From NCBI GenBank assembly GCA_015680685.1, contig MNCI01006062.1, positions 858,952 to 922,951 of the forward strand: a stretch of 64,000 bases of DNA, read 5' to 3'. This document shows, piece by piece, positions 49,595 through 61,800 of this stretch. The stretch is from Gnetum montanum. Its lineage: Eukaryota > Streptophyta > Gnetopsida > Gnetales > Gnetaceae. The position numbers and the translations under genes were made by a program. Position 1 is the first letter of the stretch. Every line of letters starts with the position of its first letter. Below the pieces are notes generated by a model. It was not told the DNA's origin. It did no database searches and worked only from the letters and a program-made list of their open reading frames with translations.

Positions 49595-51028
49595 GTGTGT
49601 GTGCTGTTGTGGTGTGCTATTGTGAAAAATGAAACGATTGAGTTGTGTGTAAAACTATAAATGACTTATCTTAAAGAGATTCAGCCAACTTTGCAAAGTA
49701 CTATGAGTTGTTGAGAGTTCTTATTCTATTCAATTGCCTAGTCTATGCGGTCCTTATAATACCTATTTGTAACAAGTAAAGTTTTGCAAAAAAATTTGAG
49801 CACAACTCTACGAATATACTTCTAATTTTCCCCAGAGAAAGAGATAGTTCCATATGAAAACTAGAAATAGAGTGAGATTCAATGGAAATAGAAAGAAGAA
49901 AAAGAAAGCATATTTGTGTAAAGATCTCAAATATTTAAACAAGGTAAAATGATATGAGTAAACACTTCACAATAAAGCTATCCCAAATTCAATAACTACG
50001 AATTGTTCAAACTTCCAAGGCTCAAATAAGCAATTTCTTCAAGACAATCCTACTATGCTACCCAAAAAATTACTGTGTAAATTATCATGTACCAAAATCT
50101 ATTTTGGCTAGATAATGGATGTCAACAATTGCATTCAACAGAACGTTTAAAAGACTTGACAATTTCTGATTGAAATACCACAGAGATTTACTTTAAAGAT
50201 AAAAGAAGCTATTCTGGTCCTATCAAAATACCAAAGATTTTCTAAACCCTCTTGACTATTGAATCGTTCAACGACTTGACTAAATGCAGAGGCTCTCTTA
50301 CAACAATCTCAATAGCAGTTCTTATACATTGTACAATAATAAAATTTACTACTAAAATGCTCTTAAGACTTTCAAACACAAGCTCTTTTATGGAAAAATT
50401 TTAATACAAATTTTCTATCATGCAACAAGAATAATAAGAGCAATCTAAAAATCCCAAAATTACTTGCCAAGCATGATACTATTTAAGCCACTAGCTAAAA
50501 AATTTAAATAAAATAAAAAATAAAAATAACTCATAGGACTATAACAAAGAAGCTGAAATGTTGTCTTTAACAAGTCATCTTGCAAGCAATCTTTCACAAT
50601 TTCTTCTTTACAATCTTCCTCCAAGACCCCCGAGTGTGTGATCCCAAGAGTCTTTTTTTCTTCTAACCCCTAAAGCCTTTTTATAGGGTCTCATAGGTAG
50701 TTACATATTAAAAAATATCTTGGGTAACTTCTCTCCCAAGTAAGGAAGTTATAACTTTCCCAACAAGTTAGGAGATATTACTTGCTCAACAAGTTAGGAA
50801 GTTGTAACTTATACATGAAGTTAGGAGAAAATCATGCTAACATTGGCATGTGTAAATATTACAAATATTTCTTTTATAAGCAACAGCCTATATAATAATT
50901 TTTAAAAATAAATAAATCTAAGATCTCCATACTATAAGAGCTTCATACAATTTTCATTTTAATTATTAAATATCATTAAGCCCTAGTAATTATCATGAAC
51001 AGGCGATACTAAGAAAGTAATTCAACAT
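49595..51028 (-). mobile_element. Copia-like LTR in minus orientation inside A1
   Basis: On minus it starts TGTTGAATTAC after 'ctacactaaggtgga', which resembles a copia polypurine tract. It has tandem 'cttcctaacttgttg' units (50750-50815) and a TATAAAAAG box (50677-50685). The 3' end near 49595 is a guess. No copia coding region or second LTR was found. Confidence 0.4.
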
Positions 51029-51279
51029 CCACCTTAGTGTAGATGTTGGTGGAGGCGGCTGTATGGTCTTTAAAATTAATAAAGCTAATCCTTGCAAATT
51101 TCTGATGCTGTATAATTAAATCATATGCATTTCATATCCATGTAAAATTTGCTGCTAGCTTCCTTGGAAAAATGACATTCACTGGAAAAAGAAATTCGAA
51201 TACGGTGGTGGTTACTTGGCACCATTAAGAATGCCTTCGAATGTAAAGGCACCAGGCCTGAAACTGCTTGGTTTCTACA

Positions 51280-51902
51280 AACAGTTTCAAATTATTCTGC
51301 CCTGTGCCGATCTTAGCCAGAATTGTATATCAATCTCCACCGCAAAACAAGGCCCTGCCGCTACGTCCGATAATGTTGCCGTGTGGTGTTCAGTATCTAA
51401 AGAGCGCAGGAGGAAGATTTTCCTTGGGAACCATATGATGCAGAAGCACAGGTCTATCATCAGCATTGAACATGAAATCCACATTAGGAACAGCTCCAGG
51501 ATACATTTTCAACAGCTGAGCCACGCTCCAAATGCTGAATAGATCCCGCGTCTGAAACACCTTTTTATACGTCTGCACAAACATCATCCCACCCACAATC
51601 ATTATCCTAAAATTCGCATAATTCTGCACAGATTCCACCATTTTTAGGCTTATTCCCGATTCTCTCGCAGCTCCGTTATTCCTCCTCCATGGCCACAGAT
51701 CATGTCGGATCCACCGAAAATATAGTGGGTAGTAGTGATTATCATTTCTATTATCATTCCTGGTAATCCTCTGCTGTGCTATGAACGACATGGCTGAACA
51801 TGCAGTTTTGGAAGAATAGGCTAGAATTTCTTTGGTTCGGTTGATTTTTTCCCACAGTGTTGCGTTATCCATGTTCATCTTTCCGTTCATGGGTTGTTTC
51901 AC
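51280..51902 (-). pseudogene. GT90 O-glucosyltransferase-like (CAP10/DUF821) gene fragment
   Basis: The minus-strand open frame 51390-51902 (170 codons) holds, from about residue 57, YFRWIRHDLWPWRR, then VQTYKKVFQTRDLFSIW, LLKMYPGAVPNVDFMF and finally PPALFRY before a TGA. This order and spacing match the plant GT90 family (O-glucosyltransferase rumi-like). About 110 residues, roughly a quarter of the usual protein, are present. The expected continuation after FRY is only faintly visible with frameshifts down to about 51280. It is antisense to the host element and directly follows the augmin fragment. The source gene would act in the secretory pathway; this piece cannot be functional. Confidence 0.75.
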
Positions 51903-51984
51903 CTAGAACGCCTCTCCGTGGAAGAGACTTTCCGCTGCTGTCGCCTATTCCTCCCACAAATCCTGGGTCCACTAAATCTTCTAG

Positions 51985-52342
51985 GTAACTCTGAACAGCC
52001 ATAGATGCATTTTTCTAAGAAACTTCTTCGTTCAAGAGCTATCTTAGCCTTTGTCAATGTGAGCAGTGCAGAAGCATCTGTACTCTGATTTACCATGTCT
52101 GTTAATGAGGCTGGAAGTGGATTACAAGCAACATCAGCCGTAAATGTACATTTATGAACTTCATGAAGGGCATGGGCTGAAAGTTTCCATAATAGTTCAA
52201 TAAACCTGTGACCACAGCATGTTGCAAGCAATGACACTCTTGAGTTTCTCCTAGGTAAGGCTCCTTGTGATTCTAACTCATTTATGATCCCTTGGAAAAT
52301 TTTACGAAAGTCATGAGACTGTGCTGAATCAAAAATAGGCAA
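51985..52342 (-). pseudogene. Augmin subunit 6 (AUG6/HAUS6-like) gene fragment
   Basis: Minus-strand frame with [59 protein letters not shown] and [10 protein letters not shown], in the order known for the N-terminal domain of plant augmin subunit 6, which helps recruit gamma-tubulin for microtubule branching. About 118 residues are covered with no intron. A frameshift follows at about 51990, after which NASMAVQ still fits before homology stops. No ATG precedes the fragment and no splice acceptor stands at its 5' edge, so it begins in mid-protein. Confidence 0.8.
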
Positions 52343-52442
52343 TTTTAACTCATGACACTAAGATGGATAATTCCCTATAAATGTAGCTACAATATCTAGC
52401 ATATGCCATTCCAACTTCATGGTCAGTTAACTATTGCAAAAT

Positions 52443-52583
52443 CCTTCACAGGAAAGAGCATAATCCTCCTTGAACAGTTTCAGTTCATTAGGATTCTATA
52501 CCTCACCATTTGNCCTTCACAGGAAAGAGCATAATCCTCCTTGAACAGTTTCAGTTCATTAGGATTCTATACCTCACCATTTG
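52443..52583. repeat. 70-bp exact direct duplication around a single N (52513)
   Basis: 52443-52512 and 52514-52583 are identical. The same pattern occurs at 57270 and 63950, pointing to unmerged contig ends. Confidence 0.95.
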
Positions 52584-52759
52584 CAAATAAGTCCACCTAT
52601 TCCATGAAATGGCCAAAATGTGCCAACACCTTCAGCTGAAACCATTACCCACTAGTATGGAATGCACGTTCCTTAAAAATGGAAAATCGGTAATTATCAA
52701 CACTAAGCTTGCTCCTCAATAGAAAGAGGAACTGCTGAAGGTAATAAATAAATGGTTGA

Positions 52760-53280
52760 AAGCTGTCGCTTAGTCATATCCCAAATTAACTATAATAGAT
52801 CCTAGGATATGCCAACATAGAATTTACACTGACCCCTCCATCAAGTCTCAAAAACAACTATAGAGGTGATTGAACCCTCAACTGAAGCAGGTAGTTAAGG
52901 AAGAAATTGAAAAACTTCTCAAGGTTGGGTTCATATACCCCATTACTCCTAGCGAATGAGTTAGCCCCTTAGTTATTGTGCAAAAAAAGGGAGGCAAATG
53001 GAGGGTTTGCATAGATTTTAGGCTACTAAATATGGTAGCATTCAAAGATCACTTTCCATTGNNNNNNNNNNNNNNNNNNNNNNNNNNNNNNNNNNNNNNN
53101 NNNNNNNNNNNNNNNNNNNNNNNNNNNNNNNNNNNNAAAATCTCACACATAGGGATAGAGGTAGACCCTGAGAAAATCAAAATTATCCAAGGAATTACCC
53201 ATCAACCAAAAACTATCAAAATATTTGATCATTCCTTGGACATACTAGCTACTATAGGAGATTTATTGAGAACTTTTTAA
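52760..53280 (+). pseudogene. Reverse transcriptase region of A1, core missing
   Basis: Pieces in order: ICQHRIYTD, LKQVVKEEIEKLLKVGFI, SPLVIVQKKGGKWRVCIDF, then KDHFPL, a 75-N gap (53062-53136), and HIGIEVDPEKIKIIQGI. The first part fits Ty3/gypsy RT of the Athila/Tat type. The family normally has well over 100 residues, including the YxDD site, between FPL and the GIEVDP motif; a gap of 75 cannot hold them, so either the gap length is nominal or the core is deleted. Stops interrupt the N-terminal part. Confidence 0.75.
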
Positions 53281-53870
53281 AGGTTGCCAAACCATTGGTG
53301 GAATTAATGAAAAATGATGTACCTTTTGAGTGGACCAAGGAATGTGAATTAGCTTTCCAAACTCTAAAACAAAAGCTAGTAGAAACACCCATTCTACAAG
53401 CTTCTGATTGATCCAAACTATTCCATATCATGACTGATGCATCCAACTATGCTTTAGGAGCCATACTTACATAGTTAGATGACCAGAAGCATCCTTATTA
53501 CATCCACTATGCAAGTAGAAGTATTGTTGGTGCACAACTTAACTACACTACCACAGAGAAAGAATTAATGGCTATAGTATTTGCACTAGAAAAGTTTAGA
53601 CACTATGTATTGGGATATAAAGTATATATACATACAAATCATAGTGCAATCTGGTTCCTCATGAATAAGCCAATGGTAAGCCCTCATATCATATGATGGC
53701 TTGTAATCTTACAAGAGTTCTATTTAACCATGATTGATCACAAGGGCATCAAGAATGTAGTTGCTAATCATTTATCTTAGTTACAATGGGACAACAAAGA
53801 GGATGAATATCCAATTTCTGATCATTTCCCAAATGAATTCCTTTTTGCTAGTGTAGTGAATAATTAATCA
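53281..53870 (+). pseudogene. RNase H region of A1
   Basis: Shows VPFEWTKECELAFQTLK (RT connection), MTDASNYALGAIL with the first catalytic Asp, YTTTEKELMAIVFALEKFRH with the Glu, and YKVYIHTNHSAIWFLMNK, where the usual T-D-H is T-N-H. It would degrade the RNA of the RNA-DNA hybrid. Stops occur after ASD and in a few other places. Confidence 0.8.
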
Positions 53871-53959
53871 CCCACAGAGACAAATTGATACAATAGCATT
53901 CTTACCTATCTCCTCACCCAACAAACACCATAAGAGTTAAACCTTAAAAAGAAACAACA

Positions 53960-55080
53960 GTTTCTTCACTGAGCCAAGCACTTTATGGATATCAATGGGA
54001 AACTTTACAAACTATATCCCAATGGCTTGGTTCGATGGTGTGTTCCCGATATAGATCAACTGCGAGTTCTCTAAGATGATCATGAGGGTCCTTGTGGGGG
54101 TCATTATGCTGGGAGATGAACGACCATCAAGATCTTGGTTGCAAGATATTATTGGCCTACATTATTTTGGGATGCCCATCATTTCGTCCAATCTTGTGAG
54201 TGTTGTCAATGTGATGGGGGAAGGACTGCTAGAATGGAGGCTCCGCAACAATGGATTAAACCGTTAGAACCCTTCGACATTTGGGAATTGATTTTATGGG
54301 GCCGATTACACCAATGTCCAATGGAAAAGCTTATATTATTTTTGCTATTGATTACCTAACAAAATGGGCTGAAGTAGCTACTATTAAAGATTGTACATCA
54401 TTTACAACTACCTGATTTATTCAACAACAAATCATAAACAAGTTTGGTGTGCCGCATGCACTTATTTTAGACAATGGTACACACTTCACAAGTGCAACTT
54501 TTTAGAAATTAATGCAATGGTTAGGGATTGAGCATAAATTGACTACACCATACCACCCCCAAGCACACGGTCAAGTAGAAGTCACCAATAGGGAGATTAT
54601 GAAGATATTGACAAGAACCATTAGCAAGTTTAGGCGAGACTGGAGCACTAAATTGAACAATGCTCTTTGGGCATACTGCCCCACATGGAAACTCCCTATA
54701 GGCTACTCTCCCTATGAGTTAGTGTACGGTAAATTACCAATGCTTATCATTCAAAATAAGCTCCGTACACTATCCACGTCATGTGACCTCAACCTTGTCC
54801 TTGATCTAACACAAAAGAAAATGGTTAGTAATACTTAACTTGTTAGATGAAAATTGATTAGCTACCCTATCATCTAATGAATTGCACAAGGCCTTCAATA
54901 AACAATGTCATGACCTAAGAATTAGGAAAGTTAAATATCAGCCAAGAGATAAGGTTCTCTACTAGAATCCCACACATGTGTCACAACGTACTAAATTTCA
55001 AACACTATGGGAAGGACCTTATATTATTTATGCAACTTTTCCTTCAGGGGCCATGACAATATAAAAACCTGAGAGCCCAG
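53960..55080 (+). pseudogene. Integrase region of A1
   Basis: Zinc-binding part with HEGPCGGHYAG and ARYYWPTLFWDAHHFVQSC followed by CCQC (about 54085-54220), catalytic core remnants (54290-54500, broken by frameshift) and HKLTTPYHPQAHGQVEVTN with the third acidic region NREI (about 54530-54600), then a C-terminal part with FRRDWSTKLNNALWAY. It is the Ty3/gypsy order RT-RNase H-integrase. Stops and shifts make it inactive. Confidence 0.8.
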
Positions 55081-57109
55081 ACAAGAAACTATTGGTCAAC
55101 GTGCAATAAACCAACCCTTTCCAAAGGAAATCTAGTACACATGCTACCTCTCTTGATGGAAAACCCTGCTCACTATTTTAGATCTCCCTCTTCCAACTTA
55201 GTCATGGGGGAGATGGCCACCTATGCTAATCGTTCTAGGCCCTTAGTTCTTTTTGAATTTTTTTTATACATTTTTGTTTTACAACATCATGCATGTTTTT
55301 ACTGTTTCTTTGTTTGCTTGATTTACTTTTATTTATTTTATAAGTGCTCATGATGGTGGATTGAATTATATTATATTGATTGCTAATGTTTGGTTTTTAC
55401 CTTTGAATTATGATGCTCATATTAAGGTATGGTTCTTTTGGTAAAACAGGTAATGCGTCCATGCCATCCACTCATCCATACAACTGTATGGTCTTCTTTG
55501 GCTTGGAACTCTATAGTCTCCTTTTTCTAAGTAAACGTTTAATGAATTGGTGGCTGTGTACTTTTCAAACCAAGGAAAGACTCAAAGGATGAAAAGGGTA
55601 TGACTTCAAGGGGATTCGATGCATTTATGCTAGCCATTCTCTTGGGCGCTTGGATGATTTTTCTTCGATCTTCTACCATTCTAACATTGTTCAAAAATTG
55701 GGAATCCGAGTGAATAAAAATAAGTCTCTGCATGGTGTGGTTCTCATGCAAAAAAAAAAAAAAAAAAGGAAACCAAAAAATAAAATAAAAAAAGTGTGAG
55801 AATTCAAAGCACACCCCTTAGACATAATAAAGCAATATGAGCTACAAGCACTGGTTATGGAAATGGAAAGACATGTTACCCATGCCTAAAGGTTCCCTCT
55901 AACTAAGGCCCTTTTTTTTTTCTTCTTGCTTCTCCATCTCGCTCTCCTCGGAATGGTGGTGACTCTTTGTGGAAGCATTCTTGTTGCTTCAAGTGGATGG
56001 ATTAGTCAAGTGTGTTGATGCTAGGTCATTGGTTGTTGTTTATTTAAGTTTGGATTTGGGATGAGTTCTACTTAGTTACATTAACCATAAAATATACAAA
56101 GAACTTTACACAACCTTGTCCTTGGGATTACATTCCATTCTCTCCTCTCCATCTTTCTCCCCATTTTTCGACCTCATTGCTAGTTCTATCATTAGTCCAT
56201 TTTTGGGTTGATGCATTTTTTTTCTTTGGTGAATTCTTATGGATAAGTTTTTAACTCTTGCTTCCAAATGACATTCCTAGAGCCTACAGACTCTTTGGTT
56301 TGTGGGTTTGTCAGGGCATAAAAGGCATGAGCCTAATTTGGGAAGGACCCACTAGCATTCCTTTTTTGGTGCAATTGTTATCTTCTTTTCCTTAAACATT
56401 TTCTGCAATTAATCATTTCTTATTTCATCCCCATCCATGGCATCCATTTTATTGGTGTTGCTGTTAATATTTTTCATCTTTCTTATTCCTTATGTTTTTC
56501 CATCTTATAGCTACCATAGGTTAGCTCTTAGTCATGGGGGGCCTAGCATAAATTTTTTAATTTTTTCTATTTTACTAATTTCCTAACCCCTACACCTTAG
56601 GTAGTTGCCAGTGATAAATCACTGAACCAGTTTCTTCCATAACCATAACTCAGCCAATGCACTTCATATCGAGGCATGGTATCAACTACATTGTGGATTA
56701 TCTATCCTTGCTCACTTGTGACTATGTTGTGTGTGCATATGGTGATCATACAAAAAATGGACTGGGCTTGGAGGAAGCACTCAAGATGGATTGGAATTGG
56801 AGCATTTACGAAAGGAGCAAGTTTAGTTACATGTCTATGGATAAAAAATGGAAGGTGCAATCTCGGCATTGGTGGCAACATGCTTTATCTTCTTTCTCTA
56901 TCTTTCTCTTCAAGCTGTCAAATAAAGGCTTGGATGTCATTTATGTATGAGTGTTCACCAAATGTTGTAATATGCTTATTGATCCATCACTGGGCACATT
57001 GAGTTTTTCATCCCATTCCACTGCCAGTTGTCAATTAGTCAATAATCCCATACCTTCCCAATATTTTGTAAGGAACTCGAGGATGAGTTTTCATTCAATA
57101 GTGGGGGTA
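55081..57109 (+). mobile_element. 3' non-coding region and polypurine tract of A1
   Basis: Nearly 2 kb between integrase and LTR, collinear with 1-1510. It includes a poly-A run (55750-55767), the 'aaagacatgttaccca' block (55865), the conserved block at 56300-56360, an open frame 56657-56950, and the shared end 'ggatgagttttcattcaa' with tract GTGGGGGTA (57101-57109). A region of this size after integrase is where env-like ORFs sit in Athila-type elements, but no envelope features were seen. Confidence 0.7.
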
Positions 57110-58075
57110 TGATGAGAGTGGTTACTCTAGCAGTTTATTCTAATTATTAGAGTAGTTACTCTAGTGGCTTATTCTAATTATTAGAGCAGTTACTCTAGTA
57201 GTTTATTATAATTATTAAAGTGCTTACTCTAATTATTAGAGTAGTTGCTTCCAAGTCTATAAATATAGTNGTTACTCTAATTATTAGAGTAGTTGCTTCC
57301 AAGTCTATAAATATAGTGCCCAGGTGCACAATTGAAAAGAAGTCTTTTAGCAGTCAAGTAGCAAAACTCTTGTAGTTTATTTGAAAGTTAGAGTATATTC
57401 CAAGTGTCCATAGTTGGAGGTCTAAGTATGGATGGATCTTTATTCAAAAATTATGTACCTAAGTACACCTTGTGTACGAAAATAAAGATGAGCTCTTTGA
57501 TTCATCCTTGTAGCACTTGAGATTTATTTTCTTACACATTTCTTTTATTTTATTTTCTTATGCATTTATTTTATTTTATTTTATTTTATGCACTTTACAT
57601 TTTTGTTATTAGCACAACAATTCATTTTGATCAATTAAGCAAATCGTTAAATTACATGAGCACAACCACTTCAATCATACGTGTAATGCTTAGTAACCCA
57701 ATAATGATTAGTGTTTGGTAATCCTAGTAGTTTTGCACTAGTTCAGGATGTGTAAAGAAAGTGGGAACGGATGTTGGTGTTAGGATTAGTTAGAACTTAG
57801 TTAATAAGTAGTTAAGTTAAATTAGTCACTTAGTTACCTCTCTCCTTCCCTACTAGCACTGGACATAAAAACATAAAAGCTATAAAAATCATGTGTCTCA
57901 AGCTTACTTAACCATACAATCATGACATACAAGTAAGCTTGGGAAGACAATGATCAACCAACCCATCCTTGTTCCACAAGGGCGCATAAGCACTTAGTCC
58001 TTGGAATTCGACTAGATCATGTGTGAAACGCTCGTATTCGTATGGTTGAGCATAGGGGTACCTCGCTGCTCAATA
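57110..58075 (+). mobile_element. 3' LTR of A1
   Basis: Starts TGATGAGAG after the purine tract. It contains tandem CTAATTATTAG units (57118-57245), a 46-bp duplication around a single N (57270), TATAAATA at 57306-57313, and ends CTCAATA where the canonical end is CTCATCA. Differences between the two LTRs of A1 are many, so the insertion is old. Confidence 0.9.
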
Positions 58076-58080
58076 ACACC

Positions 58081-58881
58081 TGATCCAGTCAAATTTTATG
58101 GATGGGACTAGTTGTGAAATCTAGATCCTTATGTCTTGATCATAATTTGTTGTTTTCCCACTTGGACTAGTGGTAGCTTTGTTACATATGATTTAGTCTA
58201 GAGTAAGGCATATGATTCTTGATGTTGCTTCAGCCTTTTGCTACTCCTGATGATAATAAGGAAATCAATTATTTAACTAATTAAAAATGGAAAATAAATT
58301 CTAAATTAGTTAATATGTGATGAGTATTCATTCCTAACCTTCCGTACATGCCTTGGACCTGGTGAAACTATCACTGGGATTACCAAGCATACCATTACTA
58401 AGCGTACCAAATTATAGCATTACTAGATTACCAAATAATTACACTTAAGCACTTGAAATTAGTTGTACTCATTCCATGTAATGATAACAAAGTAAAGAAT
58501 AATAAATGATAATTATTAACTAAGGGAAAAAGTAAGCATTTAAGTAATAAACAATAATAAAGCTAAGTGGACACTATAATAATGAAAGTGATCTTGATTT
58601 TTCTTACCAAACATGTAATGTGTCCAAGTACATCACACTTGAATATGGATGTTGTACAATCACTTAACATGACACTACAAGCATGCATTGGAAACAAACT
58701 AACAAAACTTCTCTATGTATACATCTAAAATCTATATGCAAACCATGCACCCAAGTGTTATATTTATAGGCTAGCATGGATGAGGTAATATCAGACTCCC
58801 AACATTAAAGGTTGTGCCCCAATAGCAAATATCCAATAACATGACTACAATATTGGAGCCCTACCAAAACATGGCTCATCA
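58081..58881 (-). mobile_element. Family-D LTR (D2), second part
   Basis: Continues the LTR begun at 45013-45068 and ends TCATCA at 58881. TATA box at 58761-58768 (minus). It is the reverse complement of the D1 LTR and followed by TACCCCCAC, the purine tract in reverse. Confidence 0.85.
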
Positions 58882-61800
58882 TACCCCCACAATTGAATGA
58901 AAACTTGTCCTCAAGTTAAGCAAAATGAGAAACAAGTTCTTTACAAAATATTGGGAAGGTATGAGATTATGAACTAACTCTAATAGACACACAAACTAAC
59001 TATTTCATGTCACAGTGGTGTTTTACAAAAAAATTGGACATGACATGATAAAACAACAAAATTGAAAAAACTATGTAGTTCTTGAAGGTGGTGGTTCTAC
59101 CATTGGTTGCTTCCCTTTATTGTTATGCTTCTAGAATTTGTAATGATCTAGGAGCACCTACAACTTCTCCTCCTCCATTCTTGGATCATGCACCATGTAG
59201 GTTGATGATCTAATGTGTGCTAGAGCTGGTACATTCCACAGACATGGCAACTATGAAAACATTTGATTGGCTTTCACATGCCATGAATTACCTCCATTCC
59301 TTCTTAAAAGCCTAGCCTTTTCTTTAATTTGTGATAATCTATTAGTCTCTTGGCTAGGTCTGAAGCTACATCTCTTTGCCCATGGTAGCGAGCCTTAATT
59401 GTTTCTAATTCTGAGTTTACCACATGAAGTTTCTATAAAACATCTTTCTTGTTTGTAAACTCTTTCTCATATAAAGCATAGGTGGCTGCTACTTGCTATT
59501 CCAATTCATTTTTGGATTGACCTATTATTAACATGTCAAGGTTAGCATAATAAATGTTAGCTAACACTATGTACTTTTTCAAATCCTCAATCTATAGGTC
59601 CTTATTTTTCACTTCCACTTGGTGGACAAGGGTGTAGCTATCCAAGATGCGCTACTATTCAAGGTTTAGCACTAACATGGAACTAATGCAAACCTTTACC
59701 ATCTGGATTTCTTTTTCATTGATTTTCTTGTACATGCCAATCTAGTCTTAGAAGTGCTCTTTCAACTTCTTGTGCTTTTTTGCCTCATTCTGCCATGTGC
59801 TTATCTCAATTACAGATTTCTAACATATAGCACATATCTCCTTTATTAAGAGGGTTTAGTTCTCTCTAGCCAATATGCTTATGTCTTAGTTGATCCTCAC
59901 TAGTTGCTCCCTCAACTAGTGGATACTATCCTTCAAGATGTTTTTTTGCTTTTCAATTGTGGTCAATCTTGCATTGTTAGTAGCAAGTTGCTTGTTTTCC
60001 TCCTTAGCAATGATCAATGTCTTTGCATGTGCATATGCTTAGGTTTCGGTGGCTAAGGCATTCTAGACCACTTTCTCCTTTTTTTGTTTAGTTGCTTTAT
60101 TCTGCTGAATTAATTGGCCTAGTTACTCTATTCAAAACTACTCCAATTGATTAGGCCCAATGAATTGGAAAAGATCCCTTCTTTCAACCCTCAAAGGGAT
60201 GAGCTCTTGTTGCAATTAGTGTACCTTTGCTTTTGCATGCTTTGCCTTGGTCTCTACAATGACCAATTTTTCTTTGGTGGCTATGAGGTCAGATTGAATT
60301 ATAGTGACATCACTAAGGATGTTGAAGATGGTTGTCATGACTTGCCTAGTCTATAATAACCTATCAAGTACATCCTAATGAGCTATAGAAGTCATCGAAG
60401 TCCCAATGAACATCTATGCATCTCTAATTCCAGTTGAGTCCACCTGGGGCATAACAGGCACATTAAAGGATTCTTTAATGTGCTCTATTATAACTTATGC
60501 TACATCTTGGTGTTGCATGACCACAACTATGGCATCTTCTCTAATTTTGAAAACCATTTAAAAAGATGCAGCATTCCCAAAGATCTACTACGACCACTAA
60601 ACTTCTTATCTTGATTGCAAAGAGATCTATCTCCATGATGGATTAGTAGAGATTGTGGGCTAAATGGTAGCATCAATGACTCAGAAGATGTTGGATTCAT
60701 CCCTTCTTCCCTAGCTAAGAGTTTTAGCAATTTGCTATATATGGCTCACTGTGGGCTTATAATCTTGTAGCTCTCACAATTTCTCTAGTTCTTGTTTTAG
60801 CACCTTCTCTAGTTCCTATTCTCATTCCTTTTCTAGTTCTTATTATTGCACTTCACCAAGGTCTTTCCTTGGTGCTACTAGTTTAAGAAACTTAGAGAAT
60901 GAAGCATTTTGGACCCTCTTGGGAATGTCATTAGTGTAACCTAGGATTCTAGATCACTGGCATAACTTCCTAATTAGGCAAGGAAATGGAAGTGTTGACT
61001 TCCCTACCTTTATTTTCTCAAACTGCCATTGAATCTCCATGAAGTACAATTGGGCAAGGGTGACGTTGTATTTTCCCATCAAGATTGCACTTCCTCTAGC
61101 CACGTAGGTTGATATCCTATTCAGCCCTTTAGTGGGGAAGAGATTATATGTGCTAATTTTAAAATAAATTTTCTCTTTTAGAGTCAACTCATTATATATT
61201 TTGTCTTCCTTGTTATATGCTTGTTTCATTCACAGCTTCCTTGTTTTTGTGTTAGACCTTGTGGATAGGTGTGCTACCTTGGCCTCACATTGGATATGTT
61301 TAGAGCCTTTGCAATGACCTTGGGTAAGAAAGAAACAGAGATTCCACCAATGTTAATAACGGTGCCCTCCTCTTTACTGTGCCAAAATTAGTATGTCTCA
61401 CTATGGTACCATTCACCACTTTTAGAAAGAATGTGCCATAAAGGTAATGCCTGAAGCTGAGTTTTCACCACCTCAGGCATAGATTCCATGGATGGCCCTA
61501 AGTTCATTTCCATGATGACTGTGGTCAACATGGATTCCTCCTAGATGGCTTGGAGGCATTCTTGGGAAAACACCAAGCATTGTCCCTATGCTTGAGCCTT
61601 TGATCCTACAACCTCTACCTAGACTGACTTCACTACAAGAGGGGCCTCTTGATGAATGCTAAATGATTGGGCCTCCCATTCTTCATGTGCAACTAGTGGG
61701 ACTTGCTCTCCTAGTCAACCTCTGCCACCTCTTAGGCATTTTCTTACACCCTACGAAGGTCCTTCTTATCCTTTTCCTTTGGGGCCATCTACAATCAATT

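Noticed and set aside
51216-51542. Plus-strand frame of 108 codons over the GT90 fragment
   Set aside because: The GT90 motifs are on the opposite strand; this frame has no recognisable content.
56657-56950. Envelope-like gene after integrase in A1
   Set aside because: The position fits, but the 97-codon frame has no signal peptide, no transmembrane segment and no env motif. The intron-like segment inside it is a better explanation of its conservation.
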